A DNA stretch of 64,000 nucleotides from Wolfiporia cocos (GCA_029448655.1 JACCLO010000004.1:124001-188000), one strand, 5' to 3'. Shown: positions 21,713-34,220, counted from the stretch's first letter. The notes: generated from the sequence alone by a model not told the origin. Numbers and translations: made by a program.

Positions 21713-22929
21713 TACTTATTCCAAAAGACTAGTAGTTCAGCGAATAAAGTTGAAACTCTTAGTGGAACAGAAGGTTGAGTGCACCTCTGAGGTTAAGCCA
21801 TGATCGGATCACGGCTTCTGTGGAGCTTACCTTGGTGCCTGGTCCTGATCTGGGACATGTGTGGGCACCTGTAGAACTTCTTGCGTGCGCAAAGTCGTGC
21901 TCACTCTAACTCCTTGTGCTGACTGCTGTGCTCCCTACGCTGCCTTGGAACTGCTTCTAATGTCTATTTACATAAGTACTTCTACGTTTCTTCCATTCCT
22001 CGCTTTATAATGCCTCCACAATGTGATCGTTAGGGCTACTGAGCATTGACTACGGTGATAGGTAAGTTCTCATTATCCATCATCTGTACCTTACGAGGTC
22101 CATGCTTCTTCCCAAAATCAGAACGACGCTTGTGCTGTTTGGCATTCAATAGAACCCCCAAGCCATCTGCCACTGTCACAGCATTGATAAAGTTTGCAGT
22201 AAGTGGTGTACCGCGCTGCTGCTTGCTGTTGTGATCCATCGTAATCGTGATTGGCATCCCTGTTTGCTGCAGATGCAACATATTTGATGCGAGTGGTAGT
22301 GGGGTGAGCATGTAGAGTGGTGTTTTGAGCGTGGAAGCAGGGGACACGAACGTTGGAGGTGGCACAAACGTTGGGAGAGGTGTTGTGGGTGCAGACGACT
22401 GGGGTGCGAGTGTGGAAGGTGCGAGCGTGGCAGGTGCGAGAGTAGACGGCGGGGTCAGTATGGTGTTGGATAGATTACTCATATCAGAACCCGAGTCTTC
22501 CCTGTTCTCTACCCCTCCAATCGCAGCCTGGAACTGCTCGTCCTGCCACTTCTTGAACTCCTCGGTGCCCATAGTGCAAAAGTGTGCGCTGCTGGACTCG
22601 AACGCATGATTCAAGACCATAAGTTCCGTGCGTGATCCAACATCGCTTGAACAACAAAACTTGCTGAGCGGCCAACCCTCGCATACAACCCCATATTTTG
22701 CAGTAATACTGGTCTTGAAGTTGCTGTAATACATTCTTGGGACTTTCGTTTTTGCAGCCTCATCTAGAACAGCACTTAATGTCGATATATTGTCATACAA
22801 GTTTTGGGCTTACTGAGTTTGCGTGAAATTAATGTGGCCATCTGTTTCTTCAGGTCAAGTAGTTCCTGAACATGATTGCTAACGATGCCTGCTTTGTGTT
22901 AGCCTTAGATAAATATATATATTGCAACC

Positions 22930-23139
22930 TGTCACAAGACGTTACGGAGCAATGAATAGGGCATAATCCCGTAAATCAGTACAACTGATCTACCATAGAC
23001 GCTTAGCGTGGGAATATGAACTGCAGATATAGCCGGACCCTTGATAACAGCCAAGCTGTTATCGTAGCCCTTTTGGGGGAGTGGTCTAATACACCACTCA
23101 TGAGCACGTTGCATTGGGTCCGCAGCGCATCTTGTGATA
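22930..23139 (+). repeat. Solo LTR of short family S
   Basis: It starts TGTCACAAGACG, ends CTTGTGATA, and is flanked by CAACC at 22925-22929 and 23140-23144. It shares the GGGAATATGAACTGCAGATA and GTAGCCCTTTTGGGGGAGTG blocks with the LTRs at 5121. Confidence 0.85.
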
Positions 23140-23336
23140 CAACCACATACCTTGAATCCTGGATATGAGGTACGCTTCCATACGTAGGCCGATATCTGCT
23201 AGGTTTGTCTTGAATGTTGCCTCAAAAAAATCTGCGATGCATTTGCTTGTAGTGTAGTAGTAGGGAGAATTATATGTATCTAAGTCCCCACATGTACCGA
23301 TGATGGCACACTTGATGCCTGTCCTCAAATTCAACA

Positions 23337-26300
23337 TGTCACAAATTATTCCTTTATTAATTTAGACTCCCTCGCTATAGGTTGTATGTGCGGCGCTAGG
23401 CGTACGCCGCGCCTCTACTCCATAGCCACCTCCAGCGTCACTCCCAGTTATTGCAGGTCACCTGGTCGTTAGGTTAGCGCTGTAGGGTAGCGCGCGCCTC
23501 CGGTACTCACGTTATGGTCACAGTAGTTACATGTAGCGTCACTTAGCACATGACCCAGTAGATACGGCGCACAGGCCTCATCTTTAGGGCAGTACTAGTA
23601 GTCACATCGCTCATGTATATATTACGACGGAATGTGGGCTTACTCCCCATTCCTAAGATTCTCGACAATTGGGCATAGCCCCTTTCTTACTATCGCTGTG
23701 ATGCTCTCTGGCCCGGGGCCCGTATCGCGTCGTGCTAGTCTGTGAGCCGCCTCTGTTACCTCGACGTACACAAGGGGACTAGTCACCCCCACGTTGCCTC
23801 TGCGTTCAGCGCTGGCACGGTGACTTATAGGCTCGCTCAACGGCGTGTATGGTTCCCCCTGAGCCCAGGGGTAGCACAGACGTAAGTCTGTGTCATAATC
23901 TTAGGAATATCTTACCTCCCCTCCGGCGCCACCTGCGCTGGGGCCGAGGGTTCTCCACCTACAGGTCGCCAAGGCAGCATGGCGGGGCAACCGACGGTAG
24001 AAGCGCCGTCGGTCCGTAGTTTTACGAGCCCCCACGAAATGCTACACCTGGCAAAGCGACCGTAGGGAGTGAGTAAGCAAGTCCGCCCTCTTTCGAACGC
24101 AAGATAGAAGGGGTCGACCGACATAAGCCCCGTTTGAGGACCCGCCGCCGTCACCCCTGCAAAGGGAATGCGCGTGCGCGTGGAGGTCTAGGGCAGTCCG
24201 GCCACTTACCCCTGGGCGGCAGGGGTTATCGTCAAGAACTTTGATCTGTGGGTATGCGAAGGGTCCCGCAAGGGTACCCAACCCCACACCAGCGATCACG
24301 AAGGTCAGAAAGCAATCCACCACGACAAGACTATCGAATACCAACGAGCGAACCACATACCCCAAGGTCGGTAGGCCACGCGTAGCCATGTCGGCGTCAG
24401 TCCTAGGAGCGGAATGATTGGCCATTACCCAACTCCGATGGGCCCGCTCACCGCTGACACGCCTCGTCGACTCACGTTGCGGGATGTAAGGAATCCGGGA
24501 TGAGTGGAACTCCCAATTCTTCCTGCAGGCTAGCTCACTTCGCTCCACCACCGGCGGACGGACCGTGCACATGGAAGCTCCTCATGAACCACATGAGCCG
24601 TGTGTTAAACAAGCAACCAAGGTAGCGAGCGTCGTAGGATTCAAGGTAGAACGTCAGGGACGACGTTTTTCGAGAGGGGGGGTAATGTCACAAATTATTC
24701 CTTTATTAATTTAGACTCCCTCGCTATAGGTTGTATGTGCGGCGCTAGGCGTACGCCGCGCCTCTACTCCATAGCCACCTCCAGCGTCACTCCCAGTTAT
24801 TGCAGGTCACCTGGTCGTTAGGTTAGCGCTGTAGGGTAGCGCGCGCCTCCGGTACTCACGTTATGGTCACAGTAGTTACATGTAGCGTCACTTAGCACAT
24901 GACCCAGTAGATACGGCGCACAGGCCTCATCTTTAGGGCAGTACTAGTAGTCACATCGCTCATGTATATATTACGACGGAATGTGGGCTTACTCCCCATT
25001 CCTAAGATTCTCGACAATTGGGCATAGCCCCTTTCTTACTATCGCTGTGATGCTCTCTGGCCCGGGGCCCGTATCGCGTCGTGCTAGTCTGTGAGCCGCC
25101 TCTGTTACCTCGACGTACACAAGGGGACTAGTCACCCCCACGTTGCCTCTGCGTTCAGCGCTGGCACGGTGACTTATAGGCTCGCTCAACGGCGTGTATG
25201 GTTCCCCCTGAGCCCAGGGGTAGCACAGACGTAAGTCTGTGTCATAATCTTAGGAATATCTTACCTCCCCTCCGGCGCCACCTGCGCTGGGGCCGAGGGT
25301 TCTCCACCTACAGGTCGCCAAGGCAGCATGGCGGGGCAACCGACGGTAGAAGCGCCGTCGGTCCGTAGTTTTACGAGCCCCCACGAAATGCTACACCTGG
25401 CAAAGCGACCGTAGGGAGTGAGTAAGCAAGTCCGCCCTCTTTCGAACGCAAGATAGAAGGGGTCGACCGACATAAGCCCCGTTTGAGGACCCGCCGCCGT
25501 CACCCCTGCAAAGGGAATGCGCGTGCGCGTGGAGGTCTAGGGCAGTCCGGCCACTTACCCCTGGGCGGCAGGGGTTATCGTCAAGAACTTTGATCTGTGG
25601 GTATGCGAAGGGTCCCGCAAGGGTACCCAACCCCACACCAGCGATCACGAAGGTCAGAAAGCAATCCACCACGACAAGACTATCGAATACCAACGAGCGA
25701 ACCACATACCCCAAGGTCGGTAGGCCACGCGTAGCCATGTCGGCGTCAGTCCTAGGAGCGGAATGATTGGCCATTACCCAACTCCGATGGGCCCGCTCAC
25801 CGCTGACACGCCTCGTCGACTCACGTTGCGGGATGTAAGGAATCCGGGATGAGTGGAACTCCCAATTCTTCCTGCAGGCTAGCTCACTTCGCTCCACCAC
25901 CGGCGGACGGACCGTGCACATGGAAGCTCCTCATGAACCACATGAGCCGTGTGTTAAACAAGCAACCAAGGTAGCGAGCGTCGTAGGATTCAAGGTAGAA
26001 CGTCAGGGACGACGTTTTTCGAGAGGGGGGGTAATGTCACAAATTATTCCTTTATTAATTTAGACTCCCTCGCTATAGGTTGTATGTGCGGCGCTAGGCG
26101 TACGCCGCGCCTCTACTCCATAGCCACCTCCAGCGTCACTCCCAGTTATTGCAGGTCACCTGGTCGTTAGGTTAGCGCTGTAGGGTAGCGCGCGCCTCCG
26201 GTACTCACGTTATGGTCACAGTAGTTACATGTAGCGTCACTTAGCACATGACCCAGTAGATACGGCGCACAGGCCTCATCTTTAGGGCAGTACTAGTAGT

Positions 26301-27942
26301 CACATCGCTCATGTATATATTACGACGGAATGTGGGCTTACTCCCCATTCCTAAGATTCTCGACAATTGGGCATAGCCCCTTTCTTACTATCGCTGTGAT
26401 GCTCTCTGGCCCGGGGCCCGTATCGCGTCGTGCTAGTCTGTGAGCCGCCTCTGTTACCTCGACGTACACAAGGGGACTAGTCACCCCCACGTTGCCTCTG
26501 CGTTCAGCGCTGGCACGGTGACTTATAGGCTCGCTCAACGGCGTGTATGGTTCCCCCTGAGCCCAGGGGTAGCACAGACGTAAGTCTGTGTCATAATCTT
26601 AGGAATATCTTACCTCCCCTCCGGCGCCACCTGCGCTGGGGCCGAGGGTTCTCCACCTACAGGTCGCCAAGGCAGCATGGCGGGGCAACCGACGGTAGAA
26701 GCGCCGTCGGTCCGTAGTTTTACGAGCCCCCACGAAATGCTACACCTGGCAAAGCGACCGTAGGGAGTGAGTAAGCAAGTCCGCCCTCTTTCGAACGCAA
26801 GATAGAAGGGGTCGACCGACATAAGCCCCGTTTGAGGACCCGCCGCCGTCACCCCTGCAAAGGGAATGCGCGTGCGCGTGGAGGTCTAGGGCAGTCCGGC
26901 CACTTACCCCTGGGCGGCAGGGGTTATCGTCAAGAACTTTGATCTGTGGGTATGCGAAGGGTCCCGCAAGGGTACCCAACCCCACACCAGCGATCACGAA
27001 GGTCAGAAAGCAATCCACCACGACAAGACTATCGAATACCAACGAGCGAACCACATACCCCAAGGTCGGTAGGCCACGCGTAGCCATGTCGGCGTCAGTC
27101 CTAGGAGCGGAATGATTGGCCATTACCCAACTCCGATGGGCCCGCTCACCGCTGACACGCCTCGTCGACTCACGTTGCGGGATGTAAGGAATCCGGGATG
27201 AGTGGAACTCCCAATTCTTCCTGCAGGCTAGCTCACTTCGCTCCACCACCGGCGGACGGACCGTGCACATGGAAGCTCCTCATGAACCACATGAGCCGTG
27301 TGTTAAACAAGCAACCAAGGTAGCGAGCGTCGTAGGATTCAAGGTAGAACGTCAGGGACGACGTTTTTCGAGAGGGGGGGTAATGTCACAAATTATTCCT
27401 TTATTAATTTAGACTCCCTCGCTATAGGTTGTATGTGCGGCGCTAGGCGTACGCCGCGCCTCTACTCCATAGCCACCTCCAGCGTCACTCCCAGTTATTG
27501 CAGGTCACCTGGTCGTTAGGTTAGCGCTGTAGGGTAGCGCGCGCCTCCGGTACTCACGTTATGGTCACAGTAGTTACATGTAGCGTCACTTAGCACATGA
27601 CCCAGTAGATACGGCGCACAGGCCTCATCTTTAGGGCAGTACTAGTAGTCACATCGCTCATGTATATATTACGACGGAATGTGGGCTTACTCCCCATTCC
27701 TAAGATTCTCGACAATTGGGCATAGCCCCTTTCTTACTATCGCTGTGATGCTCTCTGGCCCGGGGCCCGTATCGCGTCGTGCTAGTCTGTGAGCCGCCTC
27801 TGTTACCTCGACGTACACAAGGGGACTAGTCACCCCCACGTTGCCTCTGCGTTCAGCGCTGGCACGGTGACTTATAGGCTCGCACAACGGCGTGTATGGT
27901 TCCCCCTGAGCCCAGGGGTAGCACAGACGTAAGTCTGTGTCA
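23337..27942 (+). mobile_element. Tandem array of family A LTR element: 4 LTRs, 3 internal regions
   Basis: LTRs of 559 bp lie at 23337-23895, 24686-25244, 26035-26593 and 27384-27942, separated by three 790-bp internal regions, giving an exact 1349-bp period. A single duplication CAACA (23332-23336 and 27943-27947) flanks the whole array, so it occupies one insertion site. The only difference I noticed between units is A for T at 27884 in the last LTR. Unequal exchange between LTRs of sister copies, or insertion of a multimer, would give this structure. Minus-strand frames of 66, 80 and 176 codons recur only because the sequence recurs. Confidence 0.9.
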
Positions 27943-28552
27943 CAACATTTGCAGCTAAAGACTGTGAGTACACGTGACCGGTGAATATGAGACTCAACGT
28001 ACCTCATGCTTCATTTTCTTGAGTGTTCCACAGCCGTCGTGGAATGCTTGAACAGGGAGGTGGTGCCTGGTGGTGGCCTGATTCTCACGTTTGTCTTTAA
28101 GCTCCTTGACGGCGTTCGCGGTGACAGTGTCGCGCTCCTCCGGCATCAGCGCCTTCCACTGCGCCAATATTTGAGCTGTCAGCTCGGATGACTTCTTGCG
28201 CTGCGTGTCAGGCTGCAGTTCTGTAGAATAAATACGAGTTCATCAATATATAAATATAAACATAAATATAAATACTGCACATACCTGAATTGATGCGGCG
28301 GACTTCTTGGCTAAGATACACGTTCCATTTACTGACCTTGCGTGTTTGCGAGTGGAGATGAGACATTTGAAGGATAAGTTGGTGATAATATTCGATAGAA
28401 TGAGATCCGAATGTCTCATGAAGAGACTGGGCTAGAGCCCACATGGCCTGCCGGGCATTGTCCAACGCCTCCACAAGCTCCTGCTTCCTGATTGCCCAAA
28501 CTGTCTTCGCCCTGGCCTTCACTTCAGCATCTTGATAAACCCTGTGCTTCAC

Positions 28553-28830
28553 TCAGTATCTGTTTGGATAACACTCCTTCGGTGGCCGTCTTGCGAAGTT
28601 CGATTGCAGAAGGTCGCTGACAGCTGAAGAATAACGGGTCATCGGGAGAATGGCCACACATCGAAGCAGAAGCCCGAGAAGCAGCCAAAATTGACAAGAA
28701 GCAGGATGATTTGACTGGGATGCTTCTCTTCTGTGATGAGTCTCCGAGGCATTCTCGACCGCAAAACTTTGCAGCACATGACACTTCCCTCCCTTTGTTC
28801 GCAAAACTAAACTATTGAACCTCATTTGTA
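28553..28830 (-). other. Possible 5' exon region of the broken gene
   Basis: A 90-codon minus-strand frame (KGGKCHVLQSFAVENASE) lies just upstream of the first certain exon of the broken gene. It could be an upstream exon or the remnant of one. Its stop at 28553 abuts the next frame, and I cannot place a splice. Confidence 0.25.
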
Positions 28831-28888
28831 ATGCAGTCTATAAGTAATTAATAACACATACGTCTACTTTGATAAAGTCTATTGAAGA

Positions 28889-30036
28889 CTATTCGTGGCC
28901 CAGCTTGCATAAGTAGTACAGAAATTCCATCTCGGAAACGATAGCGCCCTGTGAAGCTAAGGTAGAGGTAAACTCATTTTGAGAAGCGCTATGTTTGAAT
29001 GCGTGCACGATGTACAAGAAATCATAACCATGCATTCTAATGTAATAGTCTGCATACGGACCTAATGAATCGACGGGAGGTGGACGGCGGGGAGCGGGAC
29101 GATGTCTGACATGCACGCGCACAATATCCCAGAACCCTCGGTCGACGTGATAGACCCATTCCGCTTGCAGAAGGGGTGCATCAACTTCCTTGAGGCTGGT
29201 GGGTGGTGGAATCGTGACAGGAGACTGCTCGGGCGCAGCCGACCAAGAAGAGTCCAGAGTATTTGTGGACGATTGAGAAGCAGACGTCCGAGCGGCGTTC
29301 TCAACATCTGACTGAACCAGACAGCCCGATTGGCTATCTGAGCCACCACAAACATTTTCGTCATCTTGTGAGTACGACGATCCATCCATTAACAGCCCTG
29401 TGTAGTGTCTATGAGGCACCATCAGCTATGTGCACATGAACGTGTATGCACCTGTCATTTGAGCTGTGATCCCAGCGATCTCCCCTTCTCGTGTATTCTC
29501 AGTACCTGAGCATCTAAGTATGAGAACTACTATGCAGATTTGAATGACATACGTACCATTGAGTTGAGCAGGTGCATACCAATAAATGTCGTCCTCCACA
29601 TCTAAACCATCCTTGCCTTTGTAACAATAGAATTTGATCACCGAGCTGAGCTGCTTGAATGACATATGTTTAGATTTGGAGAACCTGCGAACCAGAGGCT
29701 TGATTAGTTCCCTATAAAAAGCAGAGAATAAGTGTATGTTTTGTCAGAATGAAATGATACTAACCATTTGAAAAATATGCCTGTCTTGTGTCCATACAGG
29801 ACTATGTAGAAATCCTTCGCGTCGAGAATGTTCTCGACCCTGCGCGACCCCATGACATGATCGACAATTTGCACGACCGTTTGTGCAGGCGGGTCGTCCA
29901 TTGTCACATCCTTGAAGAGTTGGCCTTGCAAGGTGAAGAGATGCTGTGCCTCCACCTGATTGTTGCATTGGATGACGATCGGGAATGGGCAAGGCCATTT
30001 GTTTTCTGCTAGTCCACTAGGGCTGAATGAGTGCAT
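28889..30036 (-). CDS. Gene with a viroplasmin-like (RNase H1 N-terminal type) domain
   Basis: Frames join across introns with GTTAGT and GTACGT donors near 29762-29710 and 29556-29507. The first exon ends DFYIVLYGHKTGIFFKW, and the next continues RRFSKSKHMSFKQLSSVIKF. Together these fit the pattern of the caulimovirus viroplasmin/RNase H1 hybrid-binding domain (aromatic-V-x-x-G-x-x-x-G-I-[FY]-x-x-W ... V..F..SK..SF). The C-terminal exons (to the stop at 28889) are Ser/Pro-rich and then folded (YIRMHGYDFLYIVHAFK). Such domains bind RNA/DNA hybrids or dsRNA; the role here is unknown. It sits between a KDZ transposase and the broken gene on the same strand. The family call is tentative. Confidence 0.45.
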
Positions 30037-30145
30037 TAATGCATTTCCTATATCTGCGCCAAGATTTACTAATTTTCAGCTTACCGCACATTGTAGATAC
30101 CAGGCCTGGAGCCACTGAGTACGATGCAGGGACCGGACATCAGGG

Positions 30146-30214
30146 AAGAGAAGCAGAGAAGCAAGTGTGAGGAAGCAAAGAAGAGAAGCAGAGAAGCAAG
30201 TGTGAGGAAGCAAA
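30146..30214. repeat. 35-bp unit duplicated in tandem
   Basis: GAAGAGAAGCAGAGAAGCAA and the bases that follow are repeated once, head to tail, with no visible difference. Confidence 0.75.
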
Positions 30215-30272
30215 GAAGTGAGGTCGATCGACATGCTGAGCAGCCACATGAAGTGCAGTTGCGCCAGATGCA

Positions 30273-30304
30273 TCAGTCCACAGGTGTCCACACCTGTGGA
30301 CTGA
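30273..30304. repeat. Perfect 15-bp inverted repeat with 2-nt centre
   Basis: TCAGTCCACAGGTGT, CC, ACACCTGTGGACTGA. It lies between the viroplasmin-like gene and the KDZ transposase on the minus strand and could act as a hairpin terminator or be a foldback remnant. Confidence 0.7.
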
Positions 30305-30511
30305 CATGCCCTGACGTGCCCTCAAATGTGGGCAACGTTCTGTCTGAGCCCAAACTTATATACATAGGATATAGTGCATGACATCGTGGGGTTCACAATG
30401 ATATTTGATAAATAATCCAATGTATCGAAATTGAATGCGATGCAACTTCAGCTGCAAGTGTGCCAGTCTCGATTGACACATTTAATGCTGCACTGCAAGA
30501 TTTGATACAAA

Positions 30512-32450
30512 TTATACTAGTGCGTCCATCTCTGCTTCTCCCTCATCATTCGCAAATTCTTCTTCAATGTCCTCCCCAGCTAAGACACCGTCCTCTCGTG
30601 CTACCAAATTCGGTACCAATGCCATAATGTCAGTCGTGGGTACAGAGACGTTCAGCTCTTTCTGGTTTGCCATTCCTTTTCTAGTGCCAGGAAATTGAGT
30701 ACCTTTAAACCCATTTAAAGAATACAATTTCTCGAGTCGCAGTAGATGTTGTGCGTTAATATTTTGTCATCGTTCGCAATACTTGGCTACGGCACCGTAG
30801 ATGCGTGACCCCTCGGATTTGAGTCGAGTGAGCACAGTTTTATATTGTGACTCCTCATCATGAATTGAGGTATGTAGTCATCGAGCTTCTACGCTGCAGC
30901 GTATGAGCTCCTCTTGTGCGCATTCGATCCTCCGGGCTTGCTTCATCATCTCGCGGATGGCAGGTTTCGTCCATGGTTTGTTGATCACGTCGTTCCGTGT
31001 ATCCTGTAGTAGATGGAAATTCTCAAGAAAATTATAATGAGATACTTTTTCCCAATCAACTGTAGGCTTTGGAGGATCTAACTGAAGGGCAGCTTTATTA
31101 TAAGCTTTAACAGCATTTTGAATTGCCTTGGATCGTGCTTGAAGCGACTTCGCAATATGCGTTTGTACACGATAACCTGTGGAACGTCAATAGATGTATG
31201 AGTATAATAGTAAACATAATTGTATATGCACCTGTATGTGAGATATTCATCTTGTGTAGTTCGAATACGCGTTGTATCACAAGGCGGTGGAGATTATCTA
31301 ACACCTTGTGATACTGTCGTTGTGCTATATAATTGACAGTATCCATGTATTCCTGGTCTGTAGCCTCCCATCTCCTCCCTATACCTAGGTAAACCTCCAT
31401 CTCCGTGATTTCATGCGTGAGAGTGGCATATCGTTCACGTAGATATTTTTGCTGTGTCTCCAACCTATGTATACGGGATGTCTCAGCACTATAATCCACA
31501 GAGCCTAGGGTTGGGGGTGTAAAGCAAATACTCGTCGGTGCAGCGCAATAAAATTGCACTGAGACACCTTTGAGCTCGGTGGTAACAGCACGTAGCTCTT
31601 GCAGGGCTTCAACGTACGCAATTGCATGCAAATCTTCCATGTGCTTGCGGCCAAGATCCTGAAAATATGCACGTTCTTCTTCATACCAGATCTTGATATT
31701 ATCTCGTGTAATTTGAAGCGATTCCATTGCTTTGACAAGGGCGAGTGACTCCAAATTAACGATTTCTTGAGCTTGCTTGTAATTATTTAATATCATGATA
31801 CTGATATTTTGATACTTCTCCACGTCCCATTGTTGAAAGAACATGAAATGTCTATGGTATGCGGATGCGTGTCTTGTAACAGATGCAAGACTGTTCGAGG
31901 CACTGAACACTCGTTCGAGTGTCTCGAGATCTTCAATTCCGATACCTTCTATTACATTCAGGTGGTTCCGAGTCTGGCATGGGTAGCAATGAGTATATCC
32001 GTGGAACGAATTTACACAGCAGTGACACCTGGCATCTTGCCACTTCGGACTAAGCGAGCTGCGTCGGATCGTGCCTTCAAATTCACAGCTGATATCATAA
32101 CCGACTAGAATATTCTCGCCGAATAAATCGAGGGCCTTCGAGACAGTAGATAGAGGGTATTTTTCTCTGCTGAAGTTTTAGAATCAGCTCCAGTAAATAA
32201 AACAGTACTCACAGTTCACCACTCTTCACCATATCAACCAGCCACAGGATAAACCCATGCCTACAAGCACTAGCAAAGACTCCAGTCTCATCAAAAATCA
32301 CCCACATTTTTTTCTTCTCATCTGATGCTGCCGCCTTCCAGTTCTTGGTACATGGCTTGTAGTCCGGCCGATCCAGTGTGCCATCTGTTGGGTCACCCTC
32401 GGTACTGTGCTGGACAACATCTGTGAGGCTGACACAGACTAGCTGTGGGA
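30512..32450 (-). pseudogene. KDZ (Kyakuja-Dileera-Zisupton) family transposase, N-terminally truncated and with an in-frame stop
   Basis: The minus strand encodes MWVIFDETGVFASACRHGFI and LWLVDMVKSGEL. Across an intron starting at 32212 it continues KYPLSTVSKALDLFGENILV and GYDISCEF, a cysteine/histidine stretch (CHCCVNSFHGYTHCYPC) and RVFSASNSLASVTRHAS. These are the conserved blocks of KDZ transposases common in Agaricomycetes. A long helical region follows, and the frame runs to an acidic C-terminus ending at 30512. An in-frame TGA at 30878-30880 falls where relatives have arginine, so CGA to TGA is likely. The N-terminal part beyond 32450 is not found. KDZ enzymes move large DNA transposons; this copy looks dead. 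Confidence 0.75.
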
Positions 32451-33233
32451 CTCACCACCTATGTGTTGAGGGAAAATAGGCAATGAGGGGGAGCCAGTCA
32501 AGCACAGCAGATATGAGATTATTCTATGGCGCTAGCCAAGAATAATAGAACTGGTTATTCTCTATGACTAGTGTATGCTTATATACATGTTTTTTGTATC
32601 GCTTATGTAATACTATGTAGTTATTCCTATAGCGGTTATGTGGCTGTATGCTAAAGGGCGTGCAGCATGCTTTTCTTACATAACATACTTACTTACTTGG
32701 ATCGTACTACAATGGCCGTGTGGGCCGGTAATGGCTGCACCAATAGTAGAGTGAGGGTTATTCTTGTTTATCTCATGAAAGGGGTGCAGCCTGGGTATAG
32801 AGACGTTGCAGTTGCCGGATACCGTGAGGCATAAAGGTGATTGGCCACGTGGGTTCGTATTACCAAGGCTGTGAGGCCGAGGTAGTTGCGCTATTGGACG
32901 GATGTACCGATAGCATGTGTTATAGACCAGACCGAGAGGTAACCGGTACATATGTTGGACTTAGCGATGGCACGAGGTCCGGCGTTTGGTATTTGCTGTG
33001 ATGGCAGAAGACCGGAGGTTGGCAACGCCGTGATGGTGAAGCTGGGGCTTGGTTAGTACTGAGCCGTGGTGACGTGTCCACTGTGTTGGACCAATAGCGA
33101 TAATGCCGTGAGGCTATTATTGTGCTATAACGTCGTATGGTGCCATGCTGACAAGGCAATGGTATCATAGTGATGTCATTGTGGTCTAGGACCTTATGAC
33201 GTGGTGGTCTAGTTTGTAAGGGCTGGACCGGGT
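32451..33233. other. Non-coding repeat region
   Basis: No gene is seen. It contains AT-rich sequence with a TATA-like TTATATACATG (32579-32590) and a G-rich stretch with short repeated phrases (GGCAACGCCGTGATGGTGAAG, compare 34604-34632). It is the target region for the hAT element that follows. Confidence 0.35.
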
Positions 33234-34192
33234 TAGTGTTGCTGAAGTTCAGTTCAGAACCAAGGTTCAGAACCTGAACCGCCTGAACTGAACCTAGGTT
33301 CAGGTTCAGTCCAGGTCCGGTTCAGGGTAGGACATCAAGGTTCGGTTCTTGGTTCAGGGGGGTCATGGGTACCCTTGAACCAGGTTCGAACCGGACTGAA
33401 CCTTGAACCACATAGCATTAACATATTCTGTGTAGCCACTGGTGGATAAGCATCAATTACATTTATGTTCTTGCCATCTTTGCTATAGTGTTGTTGCAGT
33501 AAGTTATGTACAGCTGGCTTCACCATAGCAAGCATCAGCACTCATAAGCTCTAGTCTCCCAATGAGGCAAGGGCTTCAACCCCATGCTGGGATCACCATG
33601 CTTTCTGTGGCACTGGGATGCATTTGTTGCTGTCAGATGAAGTAAGAAATGTAGAAGATTATGTTCCACTTCATATCCATGATCCTAGGTTATATACAGT
33701 GTTGTCTAAGAATGGTTTGTTATTGAGGTTTGCCTCAGGCTAATTCACAATCATAAACTCTGATTACTGAACTGCTCAAAATGGCTGCCTTGAGTGATTA
33801 TTGTGCATCTAAAATTTATGTTTACCACTCTACTCAAGATTAAGAGCCACTTTGTTCAGCCCAATAGACACCAAATGGAGGCACTGCAGAACTTGAAGTG
33901 TGATTACTTTAGTGGGTTCAATAGTGCCGGGAATGAGGTAGGCAATAGAGGGCAATTGGTATACATAGAAAGGTGCATGAAGTTGGTGTCTAAATTATTA
34001 TTCTTACACTTTATAGAAGCAAGTAACTTAGCGGTTCGAACCTAGTTCGAACCATGAACCGAACCTGATGAACCAGTTCACCAGGTTCAGTCCAGGTTCA
34101 GGTTCAGGTCCAGGCTCCCTGCAGTCGGTTCGGTTCTGGGTTCAGCCCTAGATCCCCCTGAACCTGAACCGAACTGAACTTCGGCAACACTA
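33234..34192. mobile_element. Non-autonomous hAT-type DNA transposon
   Basis: The ends TAGTGTTGCTGAAGTTCAG and the inverted CTGAACTTCGGCAACACTA match with one difference. They are flanked by an 8-bp duplication GACCGGGT (33226-33233 and 34193-34200), the size made by hAT transposases. Subterminal regions (33245-33410 and 34035-34175) are packed with GGTTCAG/CTGAACC hexamers in both directions, as expected for transposase-binding repeats. The middle holds only short frames (83 codons at 33794-34045), not a transposase. Confidence 0.85.
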
Positions 34193-34220
34193 GACCGGGT
34201 GAAGGTGGAGATGCCGAGGC

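Larger units (their letters stand above)
22036..28552 (-). pseudogene. Unknown multi-exon gene broken by a solo LTR and a tandem LTR array
   Basis: Exons recognisable by frame and splice sites are about 28552-28265 (helical, KWNVYLSQEVRRIN), 28219-28005 (LTAQILAQWKALMPEERD, an HMG-box-like helix pattern), the exon split by the array (LQMLNLRTGIKCAIIGTCGD), a short exon near 22820-22885 (VQELLDLKKQMATLISRKL), and 22036-22750 (KYGVVCEGWPLSKFCC, then a Thr/Pro/Ala-rich tail with STLAPATLAPSTLAP repeats and a basic end). The solo LTR at 22930 sits in an intron, and the array at 23337 is inside an exon with a TGTTG target, so the product is destroyed. I know this domain order only as an Agaricomycete hypothetical protein. 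It follows two other minus-strand genes, one a KDZ transposase, and might be cargo of the same large transposon; that is inference. Confidence 0.55.

Noticed and set aside
23337..27942. CRISPR-like or satellite interpretation of the regular repeat array
   Set aside because: The 1349-bp period, LTR ends, polypurine tract and single 5-bp target duplication identify an LTR retrotransposon array.
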